Shown here in pieces: positions 1-11,700 of a stretch of DNA of 64,000 nt; positions within the stretch are counted from its first letter, which is position 1, and each line of letters opens with the position of its first letter. The notes below the pieces were generated by a model that was not told the DNA's origin, made no database searches, and worked only from the letters and a program-made list of their open reading frames with translations. Origin of the DNA: Ciona intestinalis (taxonomy: Eukaryota > Chordata > Ascidiacea > Phlebobranchia > Cionidae); the NCBI RefSeq assembly GCF_000224145.3, contig NC_020176.2:4625825-4689824 (forward strand). The letters are read 5' to 3'. Made by a program: the position numbers and the translations under genes.

Positions 1-21
1 CACTGAAGGCAAATATTTCTT

Positions 22-110
22 TAACCTTGCTATCTGAGGTGATGGGCCAATCTAGGACCCATCGCGTGCCACGCAGCGGGGGACCTCACCCACATAGATT
101 AGAAACCTTT
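22..110 (+). repeat. fragment of the 97-bp tandem repeat family
   Basis: Contains the family's recognisable phrases: 'gggccaa', then 'gacccatcgcgtgcc', then 'gacctcacccacatag'. The same order recurs in the arrays near 27, 36 and 38 kb. It lies in the intron before the last exon of the first lipase gene. Confidence 0.6.
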
Positions 111-194
111 TTATCTAATAGTGCTGTTAAAAATATAACAACTATAAGAAAATCCTGCGTTTATGCGTTTTAACATTTTTTTTTTTTTTTTCAG

Positions 195-365
195 ATCCTA
201 TTAGTTGAAAGAATCAAGTCACTTGGTGGCAGTGCTGAGCTACACCACCTCCCCACTAGTTTGCATGCAGCTTCTCACATTGGGGCTTCAATGCCTGGCA
301 GTTATTACTATCAAGAAAACAAAATATTTTTCAAATCTTTAAAAGATGCTATTTTTAATGTATGA
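195..365 (+). CDS. arylacetamide deacetylase-like lipase, last exon only (gene enters from the left edge)
   Basis: A polypyrimidine tract and AG at 193-194 precede an open exon that begins ILLVERIKSLGGSAELHHLP and ends in TGA at 363-365. The 56 residues match the last exon of the complete gene at 817-5157 almost residue for residue, including SLH, whose His would be the catalytic His of the alpha/beta hydrolase. The rest of the gene lies outside the window. The two genes are therefore neighbouring tandem duplicates on the same strand, about 450 bp apart. It belongs to the hormone-sensitive-lipase-like (AADAC/NCEH1) esterase family, whose members are usually ER membrane-anchored. Confidence 0.85.
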   Translation: MLLVERIKSLGGSAELHHLPTSLHAASHIGASMPGSYYYQENKIFFKSLKDAIFNV

Positions 366-476
366 AAGGCGCTATTTTAAAAAGATGCAATTTTAGATAA
401 CTGACAGTCCTATTATAACTTAACCCTTATGCAATTTTTGTTACAAACAAATGTTTTTTTTATTATTTTCCTAAAC

Positions 477-482
477 AATAAA
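477..482 (+). terminator. candidate polyadenylation signal AATAAA
   Basis: A canonical hexamer 112 nt after the stop of the upstream lipase paralogue, in an AT-rich 3' flank. The assignment is positional. Confidence 0.5.
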
Positions 483-741
483 GTTATTTATAATGTTCTG
501 TTTCCTGTTTACTTTGGCTTCTGTTGATTGTAAATATATATGAGCGCAACTCATTTCAATTCTTCATAAATATCTCGCATTTTCCAATTGTGTGTTTGTG
601 GTTTTACTTGCTATTAGAGGTGTATATAATTTGATATTTTTTCTTAGTCAATTTTGTCATAGTTGTATTTTTTATTTATAATTTTATTTTTTAATTTTAT
701 AATAATTTTATTTAATTTTATAATTTTTATTATGATTATAT

Positions 742-756
742 TTTTCTTAATTCAGA
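742..756 (+). promoter_or_regulatory. 3' splice site 61 nt upstream of the lipase ATG (possible trans-splice acceptor)
   Basis: The stretch 'tttttcttaattcag' ends in AG at 754-755 and has a good pyrimidine tract. No 5' exon with a matching donor is obvious upstream before the previous gene's polyA signal. It could accept a spliced leader or an unseen 5'UTR exon. Confidence 0.4.
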
Positions 757-816
757 TTGGCAACAGAATAGGCTGTTGGATAATAATCTGTATATACTGA
801 ATTAGAAGCACAAAAA

Positions 817-3800
817 ATGGGAATACTGAAGAAATTTGGTCTCACTGTTGCTGCATCTGTTGTGTTGTTTGGATACATAATACACAGACCTATACCACAT
901 GATGTGCCGCATAGATTCAAATACCAAATGCTCATTAATCTCCAGTCTATGTTGGAATTATTAGTAAGTTTTCTTTTTTTTGCTTTTCTACATTCATACT
1001 ATTTACAATAAAGTATGATATGGCAGTAAAGTAATTTAAACCCATTCATTGGTTATTTCCAAGTGTAATAAAAATAAGTTTTTTCTTTTGTTTTTACATC
1101 CATACAATATGTTTTGAAAGTATAAAGTTTTTAATGTACTTATTTAGTTACATCTTAATTTAAACAAATTTGGCAAATATTTTCTAGTGTAATAGTAAAT
1201 ATGTTGCCTTTTTTCTTTTTAGATTCATACTTTTTAAATTAAAATATTTTTAACAGTGTATAAAGTTTGTAATATCATTACTCATTCTTAAATTTAACCT
1301 TAAAGATTATTTTCCAATTTTTCTCTGACAGTTTCACTTGATTAGTAGTTAACTGAATTTAATGTAAATTTCCATCTAGGCAACTGCAACCGAGAAGTTA
1401 GGCTACAGCAGATGGTGGCCTTATAGACCAAGTATACCCTTTCCTTCCACTTTACCAGATGGGATGAAGGTGGAGAATGAAATGCTTGGTGGAGTGGAAA
1501 CTGTCATCATAACACCAAGAAGTAAGTTTCAAGTGAGCTTCATCTATCTCTTAGAGGCTAACTGGTATAAAAAAACGTAGGGTATTACCAACGTTTTGTT
1601 TTACGTTTGTTAAGCCTTCATCCAAGAAGTAAGTTTCAAGATCTCTGTTATAACTGGCTTGCCTTTTGGGCAATGTAAGATCAGGTAAAAAAGAGCATTT
1701 AAATTCATTCTTTCAAATGCATTAGTAGAAAGGTTGTTATCTATCTAATACTAATAACTTTATTTATCTTTGATTATGCAGCGAAGATTTAGAAATATTT
1801 TAGACAGGGTATAGCGACAAAACAAAAGTGCTTATCCACAACTTGGCTGTAATTCCAAGAACCCTTGGTGTAACTTGGTAGAAGAAGTCATTCATATGAA
1901 ATAAACTAGAAGAGTAGAAAGCTAAAATGGACCAGTAGACAGACAACACCAAGTAGTCTAACTTTCCGAATTTAACAACTTTGTTTCTGAAGGTTTCCAA
2001 GGAAAAAGGGAACCTGGTCCCGCTATCATTTTCATCCATGGAGGAGGGTGGGTGATGGGGAGCATAAGTAAGTTCATAAATATTTTATCCAGTAAATATT
2101 AATATCAATCACGTTTTTATCATTGTCTTTTTTCTGTTACAAGTTTTGGCACTTTGTTTTTATCTAATATTTGGTGTAGGGTAAATTTTAACATTTTACA
2201 CCAGCAGTAAAAAAACACCTAAATTTTAACATAAAATCATAAAAAATATATTGTAGTTAACCATCGATCTTATCTAGAACAGGTTAAATAGATACTTTAA
2301 CTTTCCCATTCGTATTAATGCGCTTATAATAACAAGCAGCTGTAATGAAAACAACTAATCTCAAGGACCTTTCAAGGCTTCTGTTGTTTTCACTTTGCGC
2401 TTGAAGTTTCTGTTGCTATTTCATTTATAAGACAGCATTTGTTAAATGTCCTATTGAAAATTTATTTGTTCTCTTATATCTTCCTCAGATGGCACCGCAA
2501 CGTTGTTAATACAAGCAGCTGAAGAAACGGGATTTGTCGTCATGTCTCCTGAGTAAGTTAAATATAATTTTAGGTCTTATTATACAGATGGCAATTTAGA
2601 AAAAAATTGAAGATTTTCACAAAAGTTACAAAAACTAAGTTTAGAGAACCAAGATCTTGTAACAATATTTGTCGTCATGTCTCCTAAGTAAGTTAAATAC
2701 AACTTAAGGCCTTCTTACCCCATGTTGCACTAACTAATCCCTTCCAAAGTTGGCTTATCAGTCATTTGCACAATGTTTGTAAGCTGGTTAAATTAACTTC
2801 CTAATGATGTGTTGTGGTATTTATTGAAAAGTTTTATCATTGAATGAAACACCAAGGAACGCTTCTTTATTTAAACTACGCCAAATTTAAACTAACACCA
2901 TACACACAACAGGAGATACTTGCTCACTGCCCAACATAGCCCTAACTAACTCCCTTCACCCCCAGGTACAGATTAGCCCCCGAACACCCATTTCCAGCCC
3001 CATATGATGATTGTATGAACTCTACCATCAGTTTCATGAAATCAAGCAAACGTTTTAATGTTGATCCAAAAAGGATAATTCTTTCTGGGGATAGTGCAGG
3101 TAATTGTAAACATTGTTTCTTTACAATGGAGTCTGTTTATTGATATGTTTATTTTTGTTAAACCTTTTTTTTGTTGAACCTGTAATCACAACTTTATAAA
3201 ACTTTTTTTCAAGGTGGCAACTTAGCAATGGCTGTTTACATTGGTTTAATTGAGATGCAAGCCTCAGATCCTACAGTTAAACTACCAGCCATGCAAGCTC
3301 TAATGAATCCTTTGTTACAACCACTAAACTTCATGACCTCAAGTTACCAACATTATCGAGAGTTGATGTTCATGAATAACTTGGCTCCAAAGTTTTTGCT
3401 TGCTTATATTGGGTGCGTATGTTAGAGCAGGGCTTCCCAAACTGGGTTAATGAATGAATGAATGTAACTTTATCCTTGGTACGACCACAATTGTAGCAAT
3501 GAGGAACCTTGAACCCATTACCTTTGGGTTCAAGGCATGTGCGATAACCAACTGTGCTATGGCGCCTGAGAATGTTAGATAATTGGGTGAAATTGTTAGA
3601 GCAGGTCCTAACTGGGTGTTGCATATTTTCAGGGGTCACAGAGATTATACCAATTTGAAACAACTTGCATATATTGTACTGTTATCAACTGTGAAGGGTT
3701 ACTGACTTAAGAAAAACTTAAGAAGAATAATAGGAGGCAGCCCCAAACACCTTACATTGGTGCACATAAGCATTTCTGTACCATAACATACTGTTAACAG

Positions 3801-5157
3801 ACTTGATATCAAAGTTCCAGTCCTATTTCTAGATCTAGAAGCACATCTTTAACATTAACAAACAAAATATAAAAATATAAATAATCATTTCCAGTTTAAA
3901 CGATCGACCTGAATTAGCTGATGTTGTAGCAAGGAATTCACATGTGGATAAATCTGATGTTGAATTAAAAGAAAAATGGAATCTTGTTTCTCCGAGCCTT
4001 ATCCCTGATAAGTAAGTTACTCTTGTATATATATTGTTTATATGATTATCTTGGTTACGTATAACTCAAGCCTGAATACATAAGACTTGGATTCAGCACC
4101 CATGCCTTTTAACTGTCTTACACTTTCTATCCATAGTGTGTTTTAACAATGGTTGTTTTGTTGCTGATTCCAATCTCTTGGATTTTAAATAACATGATCT
4201 TCGCTTATGTTATCGAAGAGATTATGTTATGTTCCCTGTTTATAAAACCCCCTATTTTAAATGAAATTGTATCTACTATATCCCACACTATCGTGGAAAC
4301 GACTTTTAAATCTGTTTTAACTTTCATTTTTATTATACATGTAATGTAATGCTTTGAATATGACAGGTGCAAACATTATCTAATTGAAATACTATAAAGA
4401 TGATAGGTGCAATAATATAATGTAATGTTTGCAATCCCAAAGGTACAAACAAGGAGGCAAAGTATTTGAATTAGATGATGTAGTTTATGATGATACCTTG
4501 GATGGTGATGTGAGGAAACTCATGAAACAAATGATTCTAAATACAAAGATATCTCCTTTGCTTGCATCCAATAAAATTATATCGAAAATAAAGAAAACTT
4601 TGGTTTTGGTTTGTGAGTATGACCCACTGAGAGATGACGGGGTAAGTTTATGTGATGTCTATGTTTCAGTATATAGTGTCTCTATGTCTCAAACACAAAA
4701 TAACAAAACATACATTTATCTCTTTAAATAGAGTAGCGAAGATAAGTGTTGTTATCTCATGAATGGTATAAACGTAACTTACTTTATCCTCACATGCTCA
4801 TAAAACGACAGTCGTTATAACACGCCTGTATTGTTACATCACAATAGCTACTTATGACCTGCTAAGTTTATAAGAATCATGTAATGACATAAATGTTGTA
4901 CAATAACACTTGCATTTTTGTCAGTGGTTCTGTTTTTAAATTTAATTCAACTACTTTTGTTTTAAGCACTTTGTTTTCAATTTTAGATTCTACTGGTTGA
5001 AAGGATTAGGTCACTTGGTGGCAGTGCTGAGCTGCAGCATCTTCCCACTAGTTTACATGGAGTTTCTAATATGGGGGCTGCATTGCCCGGCAGTTATTAT
5101 CATCAACAAAACAAAATCTTTTTCAAAACTGTAAAGGATGCTGTTTCAACTGATTGA
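817..5157 (+). CDS. arylacetamide deacetylase / neutral cholesterol ester hydrolase-like esterase
   Basis: Nine exons: 817-963, 1380-1521, 1993-2067, 2489-2552, 2966-3099, 3214-3412, 3895-4011, 4443-4641, 4987-5157. All join in phase to give 415 residues, about the size of human AADAC and NCEH1. Residues 8-23 form a hydrophobic N-terminal signal-anchor. HGGGW at 112-116 is the oxyanion-hole motif. GDSAG at 184-188 holds the nucleophile Ser186. The EYDPLRDDG motif at 351-359 holds the likely acid Asp353, and SLHG at 381-384 the likely base His383. This is the complete triad of the HSL-like alpha/beta hydrolases, which hydrolyse acyl esters or amides at the ER membrane. The exact substrate cannot be read from sequence. 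It sits between its tandem paralogue and a TRIM-NHL gene on the same strand. Confidence 0.93.
1515..1640 (+). repeat. duplicated 5' splice site of lipase exon 2
   Basis: The 19 bases around the exon 2 donor (1515-1533) recur exactly at 1622-1640, 107 bp downstream. The second copy keeps a full gtaagt donor. Splicing from it would extend exon 2 into an in-frame TAG, so it would not make a full-length enzyme. Confidence 0.7.
2533..2722 (+). repeat. duplicated end of lipase exon 4 with its donor
   Basis: The last 20 coding bases of exon 4 plus about 35 intron bases (2533-2588) recur with a few substitutions at 2668-2722, 135 bp further on. Both copies contain 'gtcgtcatgtctcct' followed by an agtaagtta donor. 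Confidence 0.7.
3447..3572 (-). mobile_element. tRNA-derived SINE, internally deleted copy
   Basis: On the minus strand it reads a tRNA-like head with A box TAGCACAGTTGG and B-box-like GGTTCAAGG, and ends in a (CATT)n-type tail (aatgaatg on the plus strand). The usual middle part is missing. It lies in lipase intron 6. Confidence 0.7.
4762..4840 (-). mobile_element. SINE tail fragment
   Basis: Matches the common SINE tail on the minus strand: 'gttataacgactgtcgtt' and 'taaagtaagtta'. It lies in the last lipase intron. Confidence 0.55.
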
Positions 5158-5482
5158 TAAAGGCACAAAAGCACTCAAGCACTTTCACATACAGGGCTGA
5201 AGCTGTAACACCAAACCTCTTTGAACTTTATTATAAATAACTAAACTAATCAATTACATTCACTGCATTAGGTTTAAAAAGTTTAAAAATACAGGCAGAA
5301 TGGTATACTTAAAATATTTACCCTGCTTTCTGAATACAATTTATTTGGGGTCCAAACCAAACGCATTGTTGGTTATATTTAAGCATATTGTTGTTGCGTA
5401 TATACCTCAGTAAACCGTTTTTTGTGTGTTCTACCTTCTATTGCTGCTTACTTCTATATTCAGTTTATTCATCTATTGCACT

Positions 5483-5488
5483 AATAAA
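5483..5488 (+). terminator. candidate polyadenylation signal AATAAA
   Basis: A canonical hexamer about 330 nt after the lipase stop and about 225 nt before the 3' splice site that starts the TRIM-NHL mRNA. The region 5158-5741 otherwise holds only AT-rich sequence. Confidence 0.4.
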
Positions 5489-5696
5489 TTATATGCAATG
5501 TTAAATTTAGGCATGTATACAACATATCTTTTTTGCGGTAAGCAGCTTTTTCTGTCTATTTAGTTGTTTTTACCAATGTGAATGTTATTATTGCAGTGGT
5601 AAATGAGATTTTAATTTCTATTTTTTATTTTAATTTGAACTGCTTATCTTATATCCAGATACAAAGCTGTTTTATTTTAAAATAATTAGTTTACTG

Positions 5697-5711
5697 CTTT
5701 TGTTATTCAGA
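5697..5711 (+). promoter_or_regulatory. 3' splice site 31 nt upstream of the TRIM-NHL ATG
   Basis: 'tttgttattcag' ends in AG at 5709-5710, with the ATG at 5742 and no visible upstream exon. It is a candidate spliced-leader acceptor. The short gap from the lipase gene would also allow co-transcription. Confidence 0.4.
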
Positions 5712-5741
5712 TGACATCATAGGGTATATTGTTATGTAATA

Positions 5742-8700
5742 ATGGATAAACAACTTGAAACTTTAGTGACTTGCGCTGTATGTTTGGATCGCTTTGTCCA
5801 TCCAAAGATCCTACCATGCCAACACACATTCTGTTTGAAACCTTGTCTGCAAAACCTTGTGATTGATAAAAGGTAAATTTGAATAAATATCTTTTGCCTC
5901 GTTCCTTCCTAGGACATACTTTTTAATTCATATTGAATGAGTGTTTATTCATACATACGCGTTGGGGTAACTTTAGTACTTATATATTGGGTGTTTTATT
6001 TTATACGTGTCAACTCATAGGCATCGTTCAGATTTTTTCTGTGTGGCTAATGATTTAACCACTACTGAGTTGTACTAATTATCATTATGTATATATCCTT
6101 AGCAGGATATTGCTCCAAACCAGTGACCATAAAGGGGGTATTGGACAACCGTGGCCTAATTCTCAGGTCCCATAGTGTGCCATGCTGCAAGACGTCACCC
6201 ACATACAATAGATAGAATTTTTGTTTATTGTCTTGCCCACATTTGTAAGTAAGACCATCAATCAAGTTTTCATAAAAAGATTTTTCCACCAGCATACGAT
6301 GTCCGCACTGCCGAACCATCCACAAACTACCAAAGCGAGGTTTATCCGACTTCCCCAACAATCTTACGATAGTTTCTATTTTGGATTTTTCACCAAAACC
6401 AAATTCCGACATCAAGATTTGCCAGGTAAAGATGTTTTTATGCAATGTTTACATGTTGTTATTTTTTTCAAGTTGGCTTAATATCTTTAAAACACCATAT
6501 AAAGATAATCTATTTATACACTGGCCAGTTATTTTGTAAATTTTTTGTTGTCAATATTTTTAATCTATTTTTTTGTAAATATATTTTATTTATAATTTAT
6601 ATTTTATAATTTTTTTGCACCAAACTTTACAGGAATGCTTGAAATCTAATTGCGCAACACTGCTGTGTCAACACTGTGAGAAGAAATTATGCGAAACGTG
6701 TTTAAGTGTTCATTCCCAACAACTTATACAAGGATTAATGAGATCAGTTAATCAGGTATTTGCATTTCAAGTGTAGCCTACCATTTATTATTAGGTGTCG
6801 CTAGGCAGGATGTTGCTCCAGCCGAGTGGTTCTTAAATAACCACTACAAGGAAAACAAATGCTGTATAATCTCACCCTTGTAGAATAAAATAAAATGAGA
6901 TGAAACTATAATCTTAGGTTCGTCGATTGTTTTCCAAGATGTCCGAAATGATTACTGAACTTGAGAGTCGACAAATTAAATCTAAAACCGCCGGAGAATC
7001 TGTGAAAACAGACATTATTAAAGTGAGTGTGGAATATTTATTTACGATATAGTTAGTACTGATTTATAATTAAGTTTTTTCTATAAGTATAGATCAAGAA
7101 CACAAAAATGTACACCAGTGGTTTCTTATACTTTTTATTGGTGACTCAAATGTTAATAATATTTTAATATAAAACTTTTCGTGACTCAATTTCAAAACTA
7201 CATTAGAAACAGTTGTTTGGTAACATAAAGTGAAACATACACAGAAGAGGGTTAAACATAAGAATAAAAGTTGAACTCCATTTGGCCCCATGCAAATCAA
7301 ATGGCAACCCACTTCAGGGTTGTAAACTGGGAATCCAGAAGCACTAATACACATACTGTGTATATGTAATACTACTGTACTTACAGGCAATAGATCGCTG
7401 TATTGTTCAGTTGACCAACAGAAAGAAAACTCTTCTTGGACAAGTTGACTTGTATGTCAATGCTGAAGGAAGGTGACCAACATTATTTCAAAGTTTCCAG
7501 CTAAAGTATAAAGTAGTATTGCCATGTTTATAGTTATCGCCTAATGTTTATAAAGTAATGTTTATATAAATTACGGTTTTAAAATAAATTTTAAATAATT
7601 ACCGCTTATAATTTAACATCTATAGGTAACACCTAGTTAGCGCAATGTTTATATAAATTACAACTATTTTCACAGAGTCATTATCTTTTGTGTACCATTT
7701 TTTGTTTTGTGTATTAAGAATTCAGTGTTTCTCAGTGAATTTAAAGTTTCTTATTTTAAAGGCAACTTAAAGCTGAACAAGAAAACCTTGAAATGGAGTT
7801 GGTCAACATGAGTGGACATTGTGAAAATGCAGAGAAGAAGTGTCAACATTTCCTTGATGGAACAAAAAGGTAAATATTGTTAAGTATCCCACATTGTTGG
7901 ACAACCTGCTTTATTTTTAGAGCTTAGATATCATTTACAAATGTAGTTGCCCCTTACATGCTGTATGTTAAAAGAAATAAAATACTGTTTTATTAATTCA
8001 GAATGTTAACTTTATTGCCGTACCTACAACTTCACTTTTTTCACCCCACTAGAGATTAGCTTTCAAAGGCTTTGTTTATTTAAGGCCAACTGATCCATCT
8101 TTCCAAAACGAAATAACTCGCTTGACCCACCAGAGTAAGGAACACTTGAGAAATATGAAGTTAATCAGATCAAATGTTGAGGAACGGATGCTACGATGCA
8201 TCGAGGTGATCAGTTTGTTACAACTTATATTGTTTAAATTTTTGCCGCATTAAAAAGGAGTTTAATCTTTTTGATTTTGTTTGAAGCGGTGTTGTGATTG
8301 TTACAACCCTTTTTTTTAAATCGTTTTTTTTTAAGAATGGTAACAATAAAGGTAAAGTTGGCAAAGAGAGTTACAACAACAATTATTAAATAAGGCTTAT
8401 GAAACAATTGTGCTAACTTTGGTTTATTTAATGAAAAATGTCACCTGTACCTAATAAACGACTAATTTAATATGTAATATATATAAAAATAGTATGCAAT
8501 TTGAAACTTTTTATCCTCAGTTCCACAATGACAATGAGCACACACTGCATGCATTGATGTCAAGTGTTGGTGAGGTCACTTTTACTTCTCCAACCCAACT
8601 CTCATTCAACCTCGGTAGCAACGCTGTTTATAATGAAATGGAGATTGAAAGGACCTTTGAAAGATCTAGAACACAGTCCGAGGAAGATGCTGGTTTGTAC

Positions 8701-11700
8701 TTGACTGACTATTTGTGTAAAAACCTTCACACACTGTGGAGCCAAAACTTAAAGGTCCATGTTATAACATTGGTCAGTTCATTACAAAATCAGGCCAACA
8801 TAGTGTATCAGTGCAGCCAGAAAAAAATAGAATGTTATAGATTTAAAAAAAAACTCGTAGGGCTGGCTGTTGTGACCTCCAGAACCGCCTGGCTGCCCCA
8901 TTTTGTGCAGCTTTGTCCCCATTATAACATCTACATACTTCAAGGACATAGTGAGCAATTACATTCCATATTTCACTCCCCAGACATAGTGAACAATTAC
9001 ATTCCATATTTCACTCCCCAGACATAGTGAGCAATTACATTCCATATTTCACTCCCCAGACATAGTGAGCAATTACATTCCATATTTCACTCCCCAGACA
9101 TAGTGAGCAATTACATTCCATATTTCACTCCCCAGACATAGTGAGCAATTACATTCCATCCTTTACCTCCCCAACCACCTCACCACGACTTAATGTTGAT
9201 TCATCTGTGGGATCTTTTATATCAGGTGATTAATTTTGTAAATTCTATGTAATTTGAATAGTTTGTAATTTATTGTATGGATTAATGCAATATTTAATGT
9301 ACAAGATGTTGTAGTGACCAACAATTTGTTTTTGCTGATTAACATATTTAATGATAGTTCGATAAGAAGTTAACAATTATTTCCATAAATCTACATACAA
9401 CGCATTAAAAGTGGCAAAGTAAAAAATAAAAATGAATGTGAATTTGAAACAATATTTATAAGCAGCAAAACTGTTTAAAATGTAAATACTGGCAAAAAAA
9501 CCTAAATTTATAGTTTTTAAATATAAAATTGAAATAGATTTCGTAACTATTTTAAAATACAAAATTATTCTAAACACCCAGCTTTGATCACACCAAGGAT
9601 AACAAACCCAACCCCTGCTTTATCAATCAATGCACAAGAAACTCAAACATTCCTAAGGAATAAAGGAAGAGTAAAAAGGTTTGTAAACTTGTATATTTGT
9701 TTTATAAGTTCTTTATTCTTATGTTTATAAAAAAGATCTCTGTTTTTTACCAACTTTTTTATAAAAATATTTTATTTTGTAAAACTTTTATAAAATATTA
9801 TTTTCAGATGTTTCAGTTCAAAGGGTTCTGACATTTCATCGTTAAACTGGCCACGAGGTGTCGCTGTGAGCCCCACAAACCAAATCATCGTTGCAGACAG
9901 CAGTAACCACAGAGTTCAAGTAAATGTCATCGTTTAATTATTGTACAGTGGTGCGAGNNNNNNNNNNNNNNNNNNNNNNNNNNNNNNNNNNNNNNNNNNN
10001 NNNNNNNNNNNNNNNNNNNNNNNNNNNNNNNNNNNNNNNNNNNNNNNNNNNNNNNNNNNNNNNNNNNNNNNNNNNNNNNNNNATCATTAATTTTGGCTTA
10101 TAAATATTTTTAAATTTAACTGATATTTCAATCAGATATTTAATGAAGAAGGCAGTCCTGTCCTCACATTGGAAGTTATGGATCAGGTGAAGCTGAGTTT
10201 GACTGCTTGGCCGGCATCCATGTCACCTCCCAGGTATAAAAAGTGCTGAGTCAGCATAATCTGGTATACAGCTATAATTAATTGAAAAATTGGGAACATA
10301 ATATATCGAATTTTTATAATTTTTTTATATACATACGAAGAAGAGGCATTTATTATAATAAATCTAAAAAAGGCATGCCATGGAACCTGGGATCAATGCC
10401 ATAATTAGCCCATTACCCCGACTATGGGCTCGCACAATGCATTTTTTGCTTTGTTTAACCTAAAACACTTTTTTTAACATCATTTTTTATCTTTTTTAGG
10501 GTTGGATCATTATATCGGATCGCTACAATCATCGGATCCAAATATTTGACAGCATGGGAAGATTTATCCGAATGTTCGGACAGGAAGGCTCAGGTGGGTT
10601 AGAATATTGGAATAAATAATCTATCAGTGGCTCATCTGGTATAAAAAGCAGTAAAAAATTAGTAAAAAGTAGTGTATTTGCTACGTTTTGTCCGCCATCT
10701 GGTAAGACTATATGAGGGAACTTAGTTAAAATATGTTTGTTGATGTGAATAATTTGAAGTCAATGAAGAAAAATTAAATACTTAACCACAAAGTTACATA
10801 CGTGGTAACTCGTAAGCGGGCACGAAGTGTATGAAACAGAACACTCGTGTTATAACAACAGTGTTTCGGGCCATGCGAGGAATTAAGTGTTTTTTCATTA
10901 CATAACAATCAATTTATTACAAATTATATTACAGTTTAAAACTACAATATACAGTAACATTATACCACAAGTTTTGTGACTTTATTACTTTAAATTATTC
11001 TTTATCACAATCTGTTTCCATTTAATAGGTGAAGGTGATCTAAGTTATCCTTGGGGTGTTTCAACCGACAATATGGGTTTTGTTTACGTTTGTGACAAAG
11101 ACAATCACCGAATACAGGTTTGTATTGTTGTTATTTCTATGTGTTGGCAATGCAGTCAATATAACACTGACAGTCTATTTTATTCCATTTAAATTAGAAT
11201 AATATATAATATAATATCCATGTTTCTATTTTATTTAAAGTAGAAATATATAAATTCTTTTTGAATAAAAAACGACATCATTTAGGGGAAATATATATCT
11301 CCTATATTATGCAATTTACTGGGCTTTATTTTGGTCTGTTACGTATTTCGTGGCACCAGCTTCTGCATTTATTCTGTTTGATATACCTTGTGTCTGCTTT
11401 AACAAAATTCGTTAATTAAAAGTCATTATTTTTTTTATAAGTATAATGACTAACAATTATTGGTGACTACTAGGTTGGCGCAATAACCATTAGGTGTAAA
11501 AGCACGGTTACATAATAATGGCAGCAAAAGTCGTTCGCTTTTACCATGCCATGCCAAACATTTTTATTATTTTTTGCAGTATCATACCGTTATCAATAAA
11601 ATTTTGAGCAATAACTGTCACCTACCTGTATTGTTTAATAAAATTTAACTACTACACAGGAAAGTTTTAAATAAAAATTTATTAATATAAAAAAAGTTTG

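Noticed and set aside
6062-6445. A 127-codon minus-strand frame over TRIM-NHL exon 2
   Set aside because: The plus strand of the same bases gives the RING CPHC end with correct splice sites and phase; the minus frame is a shadow.
8494-9027. A 177-codon open frame spanning TRIM-NHL exon 8 and the 38-bp repeats
   Set aside because: It is exon 8 read through its donor at 8692 into the intron. Splicing to 9136 keeps the frame of the family; the read-through stops in the repeats.
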